Assembly (NCBI RefSeq): GCF_000705555.1
Contig: NZ_JMQN01000015.1
Coordinates: 1 to 64,000, forward strand
Direction of reading: 5' to 3'
From: Marinobacterium lacunae
GTDB lineage: Bacteria; Pseudomonadota; Gammaproteobacteria; Pseudomonadales; Balneatricaceae
Length of the DNA: 64,000 nt
Shown: one piece after another, positions 20,121 to 30,542 of the stretch
Layout: every line of letters begins with the position of its first letter
Numbering within the stretch: the first letter of the stretch is position 1
The notes under the pieces: generated by a model
The model's input: only the letters and a program-made list of their open reading frames with translations
What the model was told of the DNA's origin: nothing
The model's database searches: none
Translations under genes and position numbers: made by a program

Positions 20121-20177
20121 GTCCGGGCATTTATCCTTCGCGCAATTGATAATTTCTTATTCCTGTTAGGAGTGATC

Positions 20178-20720
20178 ATGGCACATCAAGCCGAAAAGGC
20201 CTTTATCCCCCTCGATATTGCCGTGCTGACGGTGTCCGATACACGTACCGCTGAAAACGATACATCGGGCGATCTACTGGTGGAGCGTCTGCAGTCCGCC
20301 GGCCACCGATTGGCTGATCGTGCATTGGTGGCCGATGATATCTACCGTTTGCGCGCCAGAGTATCTCAGTGGATCGCTGACCCTGAGGTTCAGGTTGTGC
20401 TGCTGACCGGGGGCACCGGCTTCTCGCACCGTGATTCCACGCCGGAGGCGATCGGTCCACTGCTGGATAAAGAGGTAGAAGGCTTTGGCGAACTGTTCCG
20501 CCATATCTCCTGGGAGGAGATCGGCAGCTCCACCATCCAGTCGAGAGCGATTGCCGGGCTGGCTAACGGTACTCTGATATTTTGCCTGCCGGGTTCCACC
20601 GGCGCATGTCGTACCGGTTGGGACAAGGTTATTTCAGAGCAGCTTGATAGTCGCCACCGGCCGTGCAACTTTGTGGATACATTGATCCGTGCGCGTGACC
20701 AGCGCCGGGCGCTGTCATGA
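20178..20720 (+). CDS. moaB: Molybdenum cofactor biosynthesis protein B
   Basis: MoaB-family proteins bind molybdopterin and in some organisms adenylylate it. The 180-residue product has LTVSDTRTAENDTSG at the N-terminus and the LLTGGTGFSHRDSTPEAI motif near residue 78, both typical of the MoaB/Mog fold. TAGGAG (20167-20172) supports the ATG at 20178. The stop overlaps the moeA ATG (ATGA, 20717-20720). Confidence 0.94.
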   Translation: MAHQAEKAFIPLDIAVLTVSDTRTAENDTSGDLLVERLQSAGHRLADRALVADDIYRLRARVSQWIADPEVQVVLLTGGTGFSHRDSTPEAIGPLLDKEVEGFGELFRHISWEEIGSSTIQSRAIAGLANGTLIFCLPGSTGACRTGWDKVISEQLDSRHRPCNFVDTLIRARDQRRALS

Positions 20721-21946
20721 GCCTGCGCGGCTGCGACCAGCCGGGGCTGATGCCGCTGGAAGAGGCGCGGGCGCATCTGCTGGCCCAGGCGGTGTGCCAA
20801 GTGGGCACTGAACGTTGCCCAATAGACAAGGCTGTGGGGCGGGTGCTGGCCAGGGATGTGCACTCGCTGGTCGATGTGCCTCCTGCCGACAACAGCGCTA
20901 TGGATGGGTATGCCGTCCGTCTGTCTGATCTTGCTGCCGACAGGGATACATGGTTGCCGGTGGGGCCGCGTATCCCGGCCGGTGTTGAAGCGGGAGCCCT
21001 GCCTGCAGGAACCGCCGCCCGTATTTTTACCGGTGCCGAGATACCAGAGGGCGCTGATGCAGTCGTCATGCAGGAGAAGGTGACGACGTCCGAGGGTGGG
21101 GTGTTGATTCCGGCAGGGGTGTCAGCCCAGCAGAATATCAGACCCCGTGGGCAGGATATCGCCCGTGGCTCGCTTGTTCTGCCGGCCGGTAGCCGGGTGT
21201 CGGCGGTGGCGCTAGGTGTGCTGGCGTCGGCCGGTCTTGCCGAAGTCGAGGTATTTCGCCCGTTACGCGTCGCCGTGCTTTCGACCGGCGATGAGCTGGT
21301 CGAACCGGGCCGACCGCTGGCGCGCGGACAGATCTACAACTCCAACCGCTATCTGGTCGAGGCGTTGCTGCACTCCATGGGGATGCAGGTGGTCACGTCG
21401 GGCATTGTGGCCGATACGCAAAGTGCGACTGAGTCAGCCTTGTGTCAGGCCGCAGAGAATGCCGATGTGATACTGACCACCGGTGGCGTGTCGGTTGGCG
21501 AGGAGGACCATGTCAAAGCCGTGATCGAGCGGCTAGGGCGTCTGGATATCTGGAAAATCAATATCAAGCCGGGTAAGCCCTTTGCGGCGGGATTCGTCAA
21601 CGATGTCCCGCTCTATGCGTTGCCGGGAAATCCGGGCTCGGCGCTGATTACCTTTGCGCTGTTGGCCCAGCCTTGTTTGTTGAAAGCGCAGGGGATGCGC
21701 GTCCCGACACCTTTCTGCCTGCCGGTGAAAGCGGGGTTTAGCCGCACTAAAGCACAGGGGCGGGATGAGTTTTTACGTGTCGCATGCAGTACCGACGGTT
21801 TTGTAAAACCGTCGGGAAACCAGAGCTCCGGGACACTCAGCTCTTTGCTTCAGACCGATGGACTGGTGCGTATACCCGGAGGTGAGATAGTACAAGAGGG
21901 ACAACAATTGATGTTCTACCCGCTGTCGGCGTTGTTGCAGCAATAG
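20717..21946 (+). CDS. moeA: Molybdopterin molybdenumtransferase MoeA
   Basis: MoeA inserts molybdate into adenylylated molybdopterin. The 409-residue product carries PPADNSAMDGYAVR near residue 55, the TGDELVEPG motif, TTGGVSVGEEDHVK and ALPGNPGSALITF, all standard for MoeA. It is translationally coupled to moaB. Little separates it from the next gene (80 bases). Confidence 0.96.
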   Translation: MSLRGCDQPGLMPLEEARAHLLAQAVCQVGTERCPIDKAVGRVLARDVHSLVDVPPADNSAMDGYAVRLSDLAADRDTWLPVGPRIPAGVEAGALPAGTAARIFTGAEIPEGADAVVMQEKVTTSEGGVLIPAGVSAQQNIRPRGQDIARGSLVLPAGSRVSAVALGVLASAGLAEVEVFRPLRVAVLSTGDELVEPGRPLARGQIYNSNRYLVEALLHSMGMQVVTSGIVADTQSATESALCQAAENADVILTTGGVSVGEEDHVKAVIERLGRLDIWKINIKPGKPFAAGFVNDVPLYALPGNPGSALITFALLAQPCLLKAQGMRVPTPFCLPVKAGFSRTKAQGRDEFLRVACSTDGFVKPSGNQSSGTLSSLLQTDGLVRIPGGEIVQEGQQLMFYPLSALLQQ

Positions 21947-22026
21947 TGCTTTCAAAGTGAAAAACTTCGAATACTTGGCTAAAATATGCGCCTTTTTGAC
22001 GCGATGCTCGAGGTTGCTTGCTACGC

Positions 22027-23145
22027 ATGAGTGAACAAGATCTGGTGAATGACCCCTATCAGGCTATCAGGCCCTATCGGGATGATGAGGTTGGCGATGT
22101 CCTCAATGGTCTGATACACAGCGATGAGTTTATTCGCGCCATTACCCACTACCAGTTCCCGCGGATGTCTGAATGGGCGGGTTGGCTGCTGCGTCCGGTT
22201 GTGCGCATTCTGCTGGCGGCGCGCATTGGTGATGTCGAGGATATCCATGGTTTTCAGACCATGGTGGCCGATTACATGGCCAAGATGATAGCGCGCACGA
22301 CGACACGCTTGAGCTGTTCGGGGCTGGAGCGCCTCGATGACGATGAAGCCTACCTGTTTGTATCCAATCACCGTGATATCGCCATGGATCCCGCGTTCGT
22401 CAACTGGGTGCGTTACCAGTACGGCATGAGTACGGTGCGCATCGCCATCGGTGACAACCTGTTGCGTAAGCCCTATGTGTCGGATTTGATGCGTCTGAAC
22501 AAGAGCTTTATCGTCAATCGGTCGGCACGTGGCAGGGAGATGATGACAGCGCTGAATCAGCTGTCGGGTTACATTGACCACAGTATACAGAACGGCCACT
22601 CCATCTGGATTGCGCAGCGTGAGGGGCGGGCCAAGGATGGTAATGATCGTACCGATCCTGCGTTGCTGAAAATGTTCTACATGTCCCAGCGCAAGGAGCG
22701 CAGCTTTAGCGAAGCGGTTGAGCGTCTGAATATCGTGCCGGTGTCGATCTCCTACGAGTATGATCCGTGCGATGCCAGCAAGGCCAACGAGCTTGCAGCC
22801 AAGGCCAGCTCCGGAGTGTACGAGAAGTCAGAGTTCGAGGATATCGACAGCATCGTCAAAGGTATTACCGGCAACAAGGGGCATGTGCATGTTGCCTTCG
22901 GTGAGCCGATTCGGGGGCAGTTCGATACGCCTGAGCAGCTGGCACAGGAGATTGATCGTCAGATCTACATCAACTATTACCTTCACCCGTCGAATTTGGC
23001 AGCGGCCGGTGAGCAGGTCGATGCGCAGGCGAAGAGCCTGTTCGATGCTCATCTGGCCCAAGTCGAGGGGCCGGCCCGTGAGATCATGAAGCAGATGTAT
23101 GCTAACCCTGTGTTTAACCACAAGCGCGCGGAGGCGGGGGTATGA
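22027..23145 (+). CDS. PlsC-type glycerol acyltransferase family protein
   Basis: The 372-residue product belongs to the LPLAT superfamily that acylates glycerol phosphates or related acceptors. The catalytic block reads [12 protein letters not shown] (about residues 114-125), so the His-Asp pair is spaced HX5D rather than the usual HX4D unless the nearer Asp is used. The phosphate-binding block is [13 protein letters not shown] instead of FPEGTR. No clear membrane helix is seen. Start ATG 22027 is chosen, although GAGG (22009-22012) is better placed for an in-frame TTG at 22018. It overlaps moaC by four bases, placing a lipid enzyme inside a cofactor operon. Confidence 0.75.
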   Translation: MSEQDLVNDPYQAIRPYRDDEVGDVLNGLIHSDEFIRAITHYQFPRMSEWAGWLLRPVVRILLAARIGDVEDIHGFQTMVADYMAKMIARTTTRLSCSGLERLDDDEAYLFVSNHRDIAMDPAFVNWVRYQYGMSTVRIAIGDNLLRKPYVSDLMRLNKSFIVNRSARGREMMTALNQLSGYIDHSIQNGHSIWIAQREGRAKDGNDRTDPALLKMFYMSQRKERSFSEAVERLNIVPVSISYEYDPCDASKANELAAKASSGVYEKSEFEDIDSIVKGITGNKGHVHVAFGEPIRGQFDTPEQLAQEIDRQIYINYYLHPSNLAAAGEQVDAQAKSLFDAHLAQVEGPAREIMKQMYANPVFNHKRAEAGV

Positions 23146-23627
23146 GCCGTCTGACGCATCTCGATGAGCAAGGGCGTGCCTCGATGGTCGATGTGTCCGA
23201 AAAGGCCGTCACCAGTCGGGAGGCGGTTGCCAGTGCGCGGGTGCGCATGCAGCCTGAAACCCTGAAACTGATCGCTGAAGGCGGCCATAAAAAAGGTGAT
23301 GTGCTGGCGGTCGCGCGTATTGCTGGCATACAGGCTGCCAAGCGCACTCACGAGTTGATTCCTCTGTGTCATCCGCTGCTGTTAACCGGCATACGCGTCG
23401 AGCTGAGCGTGAATGAGGATGAGTGCTGCATCGATATCGAAGCCGGTTGCCGGGTGAGCGGTCAGACAGGCGTGGAGATGGAAGCACTGACGGCGGCCTC
23501 CGTTGCGGCACTGACGCTGTACGATATGTGCAAGGCGGTAGACCGGGGAATGGTCATCGAGTCTGTCCAGCTGCTTGAAAAGCAGGGTGGCAAGAGCGGC
23601 CATTGGCGCCGTGAGGAGCAAGAATGA
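23142..23627 (+). CDS. moaC: Cyclic pyranopterin monophosphate synthase MoaC
   Basis: MoaC converts the MoaA product to cyclic pyranopterin monophosphate. The 161-residue product contains [16 protein letters not shown], the IPLCHPL active-site loop (about residue 74) and the [20 protein letters not shown] helix followed by KAVDRGM with the catalytic lysine. It shares ATGA overlaps with both the upstream acyltransferase and moaD. Confidence 0.97.
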   Translation: MSRLTHLDEQGRASMVDVSEKAVTSREAVASARVRMQPETLKLIAEGGHKKGDVLAVARIAGIQAAKRTHELIPLCHPLLLTGIRVELSVNEDECCIDIEAGCRVSGQTGVEMEALTAASVAALTLYDMCKAVDRGMVIESVQLLEKQGGKSGHWRREEQE

Positions 23628-23875
23628 AGCTGGTTTATTTCGCCAGTGTGCGCGAGCAGCTGGGGATAGAGGGCGAAACGCTGTCTCTCCCTCTCGGGGT
23701 GACAACCGTGGCGGGGCTTGTCGAGTGGTTGGCAGTCTCTCGCGGTGAGCCCTGGGCCGCTGTATTGCGTGATCAGCGGTTGTTGTGTGCCGTCAATCAA
23801 GAGATGTGTAGTCTTGAAGCAGCCGTCAGCGATAACGATGAAGTCGCGTTCTTCCCACCGGTTACAGGAGGCTGA
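23624..23875 (+). CDS. moaD: Molybdopterin synthase sulfur-carrier subunit MoaD
   Basis: MoaD is a ubiquitin-like carrier whose C-terminal thiocarboxylate donates sulfur to make molybdopterin. The 83-residue product starts [14 protein letters not shown] and ends FFPPVTGG, with the required terminal Gly-Gly. Its partner moaE, normally next, is not present in this window. The codons for the Gly-Gly end double as the ribosome binding site of the next gene. Confidence 0.95.
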   Translation: MKLVYFASVREQLGIEGETLSLPLGVTTVAGLVEWLAVSRGEPWAAVLRDQRLLCAVNQEMCSLEAAVSDNDEVAFFPPVTGG

Positions 23876-23876
23876 G

Positions 23877-24617
23877 TTGGCTCAGCGATCGACATTTCTG
23901 CTCTGGCTTAGATCGGCCCTTTACTATCTTGGCTTTTATCCCGTCACTGTTTTGTATGCGCTTCTTTGCTTGCTAATTGGGCCGTTGCTGCCATTTAGGC
24001 CGCGATTTGCGGTACTTAGCAGTATCAACTACTTCTATATTTTTTGGTTGCGCGTGTGTTGCGGTGTCCGTGTCGAGGTCACCGGGCGGGAAAATATCCC
24101 GGCCAGTGGTGCGTTCGTAGTAGTCGCAAACCATCAAAGCGAATGGGAGACCCTGTACCTGCAGCTGCTGATTCGTCCACAGGTGGTGGTGCTGAAGCGG
24201 GAGCTGCTGAAGATTCCGTTTTTCGGCTGGGCACTGGCGCTGCTAAAGCCGATTGCGCTTGATCGGTCGGACAGGCGCGGCGCGTTGCGTCAACTGCTTG
24301 AACAGGGTACTGATCGTCTCAAAAATGGTCTTCCGGTGTTGATCTTTCCCCAGGGTACCCGGGTGCCGGCAGGCAAGATGGGACGTATGAACAAGGGCGG
24401 CGCAATGCTGGCGTCTCGTGCACAGGTTCCGATCGTGCCGCTGGTGCATAACGCGGGTCTGTTCTGGCCGGGTAAATCGTTCATCAAGTATCCCGGCACT
24501 GTGCAGGTTCGGGTTGGTGCGCCTATACAAGCCGATGGCCGAAGCATTGATGACCTGCATGGTGAAATGGCGTTGTGGATGGAGCAGGCGATGCGCGAGC
24601 TGGGTGCTATCGACTAA
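23877..24617 (+). CDS. plsC: 1-acyl-sn-glycerol-3-phosphate acyltransferase
   Basis: PlsC makes phosphatidic acid at the inner membrane. The 246-residue product has two N-terminal hydrophobic segments, the catalytic block ANHQSEWE (HX4E form common in proteobacteria) and FPQGTR in place of FPEGTR. The start is assigned to TTG 23877 because a perfect AGGAGG (23866-23871) lies five bases upstream; no ATG start fits, as the only upstream in-frame ATG (23718) is deep inside moaD. Confidence 0.88.
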   Translation: MAQRSTFLLWLRSALYYLGFYPVTVLYALLCLLIGPLLPFRPRFAVLSSINYFYIFWLRVCCGVRVEVTGRENIPASGAFVVVANHQSEWETLYLQLLIRPQVVVLKRELLKIPFFGWALALLKPIALDRSDRRGALRQLLEQGTDRLKNGLPVLIFPQGTRVPAGKMGRMNKGGAMLASRAQVPIVPLVHNAGLFWPGKSFIKYPGTVQVRVGAPIQADGRSIDDLHGEMALWMEQAMRELGAID

Positions 24618-24644
24618 ATCGGCTGGCCTTATCCACAAGCGAGC

Positions 24645-24684
24645 AGCAATAAAAAACCCGTCTTGCGACGGGTTTTTTATTGCT
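24645..24684. terminator. Bidirectional terminator between plsC and fabB
   Basis: An 18-bp perfect stem (24645-24662 with 24667-24684) around TTGC carries A6/T6 tracts on either arm, so it can end both the moa/plsC transcript and the fabAB transcript. Confidence 0.95.
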
Positions 24685-24693
24685 GGCGGGCCA

Positions 24694-25911
24694 TCAGCCG
24701 TTGTACTTCTGGAACACCAGTGTTGAGTTGGTGCCGCCAAAACCGAAGCTATTCGACATGACGCGTTCCAGTTTTACATTGTCCTTGCGGGTCGTTACCA
24801 CCGGCAGGCCTTCCGCTTCGGGATCCAGCTGCTCGATGTTGGCGGATGCGCAGATGAAGTCGTTCTGTTGCATCAGCAGGCAGTAGATCGCTTCTTGAGC
24901 CCCTGTAGCGCCCAGAGAGTGGCCGGTCAGTGACTTGGTTGAACTCACCGGCGGCATCTTGTCACCGAAGGTGGTTTTCATCGCCTTCAGTTCCTGAATA
25001 TCACCTGCAGGCGTGGAGGTGCCGTGAGAGTTGATGTAATCGATCTCGCCATCGACGGTTGCCATTGCCTGCTGCATGCAGCGCACAGCGCCTTCACCCG
25101 AGGGCGCGACCATGTCGTATCCGTCTGAGGTGGCGCCGTAGCCAACCAGTTCGGCATAGATTTTTGCACCACGCGCCTTGGCGTGCTCGAGCTCTTCCAG
25201 TACCAACATGCCGGCACCGCCTGCGATGACGAAACCGTCACGGTTGGCGTCATAAGCGCGAGAAGCCTTTTCCGGCGTTTCGTTGTACTTGCTCGAGAGG
25301 GCGCCCATGGCGTCGAACATGACGGTCAGGGACCAGTGCAGCTCTTCGCCGCCGCCTGCAAAGACGACGTCCTGCTTGCCAAGCTGGATCTGTTCCATCG
25401 CGGCGCCGATGCAGTGCGCGCTGGTCGCGCAGGCGGAGGTGATGGAGTAGTTCACGCCCTTGATCTTGAAGGGGGTTGCCAGGCAGGCGGAAACGGTTGA
25501 ACCCATGGTGCGGGTTACGCGGTACGGTCCTACACGACGAACACCCTTGTCACGCAGGATATCAGCCGTTTCGACGATATCGGCAGAGGATGCGCCGCCA
25601 GAGCCCGCAATCAGGCCGGTGCGGACGTTGGATACCTGGTCATCGCTCAGGCCGGAATCCTTGACCGCCTGATCCATTGCGATATACGCATAAGCCGCTG
25701 CGTTGCCCATGAAACGGCGCAGCTTGCGGTCAATCAGCTCATCAAGATCAAGGTCGATGCTGCCGGCTACCTGGCTACGAAAGCCGAGCTCGGCATATTC
25801 CGGCTGATACTTGATGCCGGAGCGGCCCTGTTTCAGAGAATCCAGAACCGTTTCCTTGTCGTTACCAAGGCAGGAAACGATCCCCATACCGGTCACTACG
25901 ACACGTCGCAT
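24694..25911 (-). CDS. fabB: 3-oxoacyl-ACP synthase I
   Basis: FabB elongates unsaturated acyl-ACPs in type II fatty acid synthesis. The 405-residue product has the catalytic triad contexts SACATSAHC (Cys), [11 protein letters not shown] (His) and [13 protein letters not shown] (Lys and His), with the GFGGTN loop near the end. It follows fabA on the same strand after 105 bases, the usual pair for anaerobic unsaturated fatty acid synthesis. Confidence 0.96.
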   Translation of the reverse strand: MRRVVVTGMGIVSCLGNDKETVLDSLKQGRSGIKYQPEYAELGFRSQVAGSIDLDLDELIDRKLRRFMGNAAAYAYIAMDQAVKDSGLSDDQVSNVRTGLIAGSGGASSADIVETADILRDKGVRRVGPYRVTRTMGSTVSACLATPFKIKGVNYSITSACATSAHCIGAAMEQIQLGKQDVVFAGGGEELHWSLTVMFDAMGALSSKYNETPEKASRAYDANRDGFVIAGGAGMLVLEELEHAKARGAKIYAELVGYGATSDGYDMVAPSGEGAVRCMQQAMATVDGEIDYINSHGTSTPAGDIQELKAMKTTFGDKMPPVSSTKSLTGHSLGATGAQEAIYCLLMQQNDFICASANIEQLDPEAEGLPVVTTRKDNVKLERVMSNSFGFGGTNSTLVFQKYNG

Positions 25912-26016
25912 GTGTAGCCTCTCTTTTTTCGAACTTCTGTTTGTTGGATACGCCCTGCATGACCGGGTTCAATGTGCAAGGTGAAAATCGGTCATCCAGT
26001 GGAGTCGGTTAGTACG

Positions 26017-26532
26017 TCAGAAATTATCGGTCTGGGTAAACAGTCCGACGCGCAGGTCCTTTGCGGTATAGATTTCACGGCCGTCAACCGACAGTGAACC
26101 GTCGGCGATGCCCATCACCAGTTTGCGCTCGATAACGCGCTTGAGGTTAATGTGATACGTGACTTTCTTGGCGCTCGGCAGCACCTGTCCGGTGAATTTG
26201 ACCTCGCCGGAGCCCAGTGCGCGACCACGGCCTTTGTTGCCGCGCCAGCCCAGGAAGAAGCCCACCAGCTGCCACATGGCGTCCAGTCCCAGGCAGCCGG
26301 GCATGACCGGATCGCCGGGGAAGTGGCAATTGAAGAACCAGAGGTCCGGATGAATATCGAGCTCGGCGATGATCTCGCCTTTGCCGAATTCACCGCCTTC
26401 GGCGCTGATCCGGGTGATGCGATCCATCATCAGCATATTGTCGACTGGCAGCTGGGCATTGCCCGGGCCAAACATCTCGCCGTGACCGCACTTAAGGAGG
26501 TCTTCGCGTTCAAAGGAGGAAGGTCTGGTCAT
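26017..26532 (-). CDS. fabA: 3-hydroxydecanoyl-ACP dehydratase/isomerase
   Basis: FabA dehydrates 3-hydroxydecanoyl-ACP and isomerises the product to cis-3-decenoyl-ACP, the branch point to unsaturated fatty acids. The 171-residue product contains the active-site histidine in [20 protein letters not shown] and the catalytic aspartate in the same block. The ATG at 26532 ([13 protein letters not shown]) gives E. coli length; an in-frame ATG at 26553 would add seven residues. Confidence 0.96.
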   Translation of the reverse strand: MTRPSSFEREDLLKCGHGEMFGPGNAQLPVDNMLMMDRITRISAEGGEFGKGEIIAELDIHPDLWFFNCHFPGDPVMPGCLGLDAMWQLVGFFLGWRGNKGRGRALGSGEVKFTGQVLPSAKKVTYHINLKRVIERKLVMGIADGSLSVDGREIYTAKDLRVGLFTQTDNF

Positions 26533-26578
26533 GAGAAAACTGTTTATCCACATCCGTTTTTATTCAGAATAGCGGGTT

Positions 26579-26584
26579 ATTATA
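26579..26584 (-). promoter_or_regulatory. fabA -10 element
   Basis: A perfect TATAAT is read on the minus strand 47 bases upstream of the fabA start. The matching -35 is poor. Confidence 0.5.
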
Positions 26585-26656
26585 CCGATTGAAGGTCTTC
26601 TAGGCACGGACTGCATCAGTTAATTTACGCTTTAGACTGTCGATTTAGGTGGGATT

Positions 26657-27316
26657 ATGGAACATAACTTCTGGCATCAGCGTTGGCAGGAAGGTCGTAT
26701 CGGCTTTCATCAGGCGGATATCAATCCTTGGCTGGAGCAGTACTGGTCGAAGCTGAGAGTTGAACCTGGCGCAAAGGTGCTGGTTCCGCTCTGTGGCAAG
26801 TCGCGAGACATGTTATGGCTGCGTGAGCAAGAGCACGAAGTGCTGGGGGTGGAGTTAAGTGACATCGCCACGCGGGATTTCTTTCATGAGCAGGGCGTCG
26901 AGGTTGAAGCGGTTACCATCGACAATTATCACCGCCGTGAGCGGGACGGTATCGTGCTACTGACAGGCGATATGCTAGAACTGCCCTGGGAGGCGTTTCG
27001 CGGCATTGGTGCGGTGTATGACCGGGCCGCACTAATCGCGCTGCCGCCGGCCATGCGCCGACGTTACGCCGAGCGTTTGTGTCAGCGAATCGAGCCGGGT
27101 GTTGAAATGTTGCTGGTGACGCTTGAGTTGGTTGGTGATGATCGCTCCCAATTCCCGGTGACCGAAGCCGATGGGCCTCCGTTCTCAGTGTTTGAAAGCG
27201 AAGTACGGGAGCTGTTTGAGCCCGCGTTTACGGTGATTGCTTTGGCGGCGGGAGAGAAGGTCGAGACGCCTCGGGGCATCGAGCGCGAGATGGTCTACCT
27301 GCTACACCGTCAATAG
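26657..27316 (+). CDS. tpm: Thiopurine S-methyltransferase
   Basis: Bacterial Tpm is a SAM-dependent methyltransferase that in relatives detoxifies selenium and tellurium oxyanions. The 219-residue product starts MEHNFWHQRWQEGRIGFHQ, a signature of the bacterial family. It has the SAM-binding LVPLCGKSRDMLWL and VYDRAALIALPP segments. TAGGTGGG (26647-26654) precedes the ATG. It is convergent with ispB with only 18 bases between the stops and no clear terminator. Confidence 0.95.
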   Translation: MEHNFWHQRWQEGRIGFHQADINPWLEQYWSKLRVEPGAKVLVPLCGKSRDMLWLREQEHEVLGVELSDIATRDFFHEQGVEVEAVTIDNYHRRERDGIVLLTGDMLELPWEAFRGIGAVYDRAALIALPPAMRRRYAERLCQRIEPGVEMLLVTLELVGDDRSQFPVTEADGPPFSVFESEVRELFEPAFTVIALAAGEKVETPRGIEREMVYLLHRQ

Positions 27317-27334
27317 GCGGTGCAGCAGCCTGAG

Positions 27335-28303
27335 TCAGCGTGTACGCTCAACCGCCATATTGGCGATGGTGTGCAGGGTGTCGCGGAAGCTGTTGTACGG
27401 GAGAGTATCGATTGCGGCGATTGCGCTGTCGACCTGGGCGCGTGCTTGCGCTTTGGTGTAATCGATGGCGCCGGTGCGGTGCACGATCTGCAGTATCGGT
27501 TCAAGGTCGTCCAGACCGCCCCTGCGAATCGCTTCGCGTACCAGTGATCGCTCACTCTCGGAGCCTTCACGCATCGCATGGATCAGGGGCAGTGTGGCCT
27601 TGCCCTCGGCCAGGTCGTCGCCCACGTTCTTGCCCATCTCTTCACTGCTGGAGAGGTAGTCCATGACGTCGTCCACCAGCTGGAACGCGATACCCAGATG
27701 GCGGCCATACAGGCGCAACGCCTCGCGGTGAGTCGGGTTGGCCTTGGCAAGAATGGCGCCGCATTCGGTGGCCGCTTCGAATAGCATGGCGGTCTTGCCG
27801 AGAATCACGTTCATGTACGATTCTTCTGTGGTGTCCGGGTTGCGCTGATTGAGAAGTTGCAACACCTCCCCTTCGGCAATCACGGTCGTCGCGTTGGATA
27901 TGACCTCCATGATGCCCATTTCACCGATCTCGACCATGATCTGAAATGACCGCGAGTAGAGAAAATCACCGACCAGTACGCTGGGGGCATTGCCCCATTT
28001 GGCGTTGGCGGTTGCATTGCCTCGTCTGAGCTCGGAGTTGTCGACGACGTCGTCGTGCAGCAGCGTGGCGGTGTGAATAAACTCAATCACCGCAGCAAGC
28101 GGGATGTGCTGTGCGCCCTGGTAGCCGCAGGCGTTTGCCGCAAGCAGAACCAGCAGGGGGCGCAGGCGCTTGCCTCCGCTTTCAACGATATAGTGGCCGA
28201 TGTTCTCAACCAGCGGGACATTGGAACCCAGGTGGTTAAGGATGTAATCGGTAACCGCGTCGAACTGCGGTTCAATCAGCGGGTTGATCTGGTGTGGCTG
28301 CAT
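27335..28303 (-). CDS. ispB: Octaprenyl diphosphate synthase
   Basis: IspB builds the polyprenyl side chain of ubiquinone. The 322-residue product has both aspartate-rich motifs: LLHDDVVD (about residue 82) and LVDDVMDY (about residue 210), with GGKRLRP at the N-terminus for substrate binding. It is divergent from rplU, the standard gammaproteobacterial layout. Confidence 0.96.
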   Translation of the reverse strand: MQPHQINPLIEPQFDAVTDYILNHLGSNVPLVENIGHYIVESGGKRLRPLLVLLAANACGYQGAQHIPLAAVIEFIHTATLLHDDVVDNSELRRGNATANAKWGNAPSVLVGDFLYSRSFQIMVEIGEMGIMEVISNATTVIAEGEVLQLLNQRNPDTTEESYMNVILGKTAMLFEAATECGAILAKANPTHREALRLYGRHLGIAFQLVDDVMDYLSSSEEMGKNVGDDLAEGKATLPLIHAMREGSESERSLVREAIRRGGLDDLEPILQIVHRTGAIDYTKAQARAQVDSAIAAIDTLPYNSFRDTLHTIANMAVERTR

Positions 28304-28408
28304 AGCGCTTATACGGCTGTCGACAGATTGGTTCGCCGCATGCTAGGGACAAGGCTCGAGGGTGTCAAGAAAAGCCCGGTTCTCGCTCGCTTTAAGCAGT
28401 TATATTGC

Positions 28409-28437
28409 TTGAGTTGCATTAGGTGTTTGTGTAAAAT
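28409..28437 (+). promoter_or_regulatory. rplU-rpmA promoter
   Basis: TTGAGT (28409-28414) and TAAAAT (28432-28437) are separated by 17 bases. They lie in the 294-base gap between ispB and rplU, giving a leader of about 155 bases. Nothing else was recognised in that gap. Confidence 0.65.
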
Positions 28438-28597
28438 TGCGCGCCCTGAGCCTGTCCATCTTTGCTCCCTACCATAGGGTGTCAGTGCTGAAGCGGGGCG
28501 ATTCCGGTCTTCCGGGTCTACTCGATAATTTGGCAGGGCCCTTAGAAGTAGGCTTCTAATCAATAGTAGCCGGGCAGGCATAACACTGGAGAAAAAC

Positions 28598-28909
28598 ATG
28601 TTTGCAGTTATTGTGAGCGGCGGTAAGCAGTACCGCGTTCAGGAAGGCCAGACGCTGAAGCTGGAAAAGCTGGCAGCTGAAGCTGGTTCCAACGTTGAGT
28701 TCGATCGTGTGCTGCTGGTCGGTAACGGTGACGACGTTAAAGTCGGCGCGCCGGTTGTTGACGGTGCCAAGGTTGCTGCTGAAGTCGTGTCTCACGGCCG
28801 TGGCGAGAAAGTGAGCATCATCAAGTTCCGTCGTCGTAAGCACCACATGAAGCGTCAGGGCCACCGTCAGTGGTTCACTGAGGTTAAAATCACTGGTATC
28901 AGTGGCTAA
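28598..28909 (+). CDS. rplU: 50S ribosomal protein L21
   Basis: L21 binds 23S rRNA with L20. The 103-residue product [20 protein letters not shown] ends with the family signature [20 protein letters not shown]. It is cotranscribed with rpmA 19 bases downstream. Confidence 0.97.
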   Translation: MFAVIVSGGKQYRVQEGQTLKLEKLAAEAGSNVEFDRVLLVGNGDDVKVGAPVVDGAKVAAEVVSHGRGEKVSIIKFRRRKHHMKRQGHRQWFTEVKITGISG

Positions 28910-28928
28910 TCAGACAGGAGATTGAACA

Positions 28929-29186
28929 ATGGCTCATAAGAAGGCTGGTGGTTCTACGCGCAACGGTCGCGACTCGCAGTCCAAGCGTCTGGGTGTAAAG
29001 CGTTTTGGTGGTCAGGCAGTGATCGCTGGCAACATCCTGATTCGTCAGCGTGGTACCAAAGTGCACGCCGGTGAAAACGTAGGTCTGGGCAAAGACCACA
29101 CTCTGTTCGCCAAGGCGGATGGCGTCGTGAAGTTCGAAGTCAAAGGCCCGAAAAACCGTCAATACGTCAGTGTAGTTCCTGCCTGA
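28929..29186 (+). CDS. rpmA: 50S ribosomal protein L27
   Basis: L27 reaches the peptidyl transferase centre through its N-terminal tail. The 85-residue product [20 protein letters not shown] has the canonical glycine-rich start, without the N-terminal extension that Firmicutes cleave off. AGGAG precedes the ATG. Confidence 0.97.
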   Translation: MAHKKAGGSTRNGRDSQSKRLGVKRFGGQAVIAGNILIRQRGTKVHAGENVGLGKDHTLFAKADGVVKFEVKGPKNRQYVSVVPA

Positions 29187-29203
29187 GCGGCTCACTGAAG
29201 TAG

Positions 29204-29233
29204 AAAAAGCTCCGCCAAGGCGGGGCTTTTTTT
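29204..29233 (+). terminator. Terminator of rplU-rpmA
   Basis: AAAAAGC-TCCGC pairs with GCGGGGCTTTTT (one T-G wobble) and continues into a T7 tract. Confidence 0.92.
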
Positions 29234-29295
29234 GTTAAAGGGCGGGCTAAACTAAACCCGCTACGAGTGCCCTCAAGTGACAGGGCGGTACCTGA

Positions 29296-30516
<1,221 letters not shown>

Positions 30517-30542
30517 CGGCGCCGTTTAGAAGAGAGGTCAGG

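Noticed and set aside
23718-23876. ATG start for plsC at 23718
   Set aside because: It lies deep inside moaD in another frame and adds residues with no family match. TTG 23877 has a perfect ribosome binding site.
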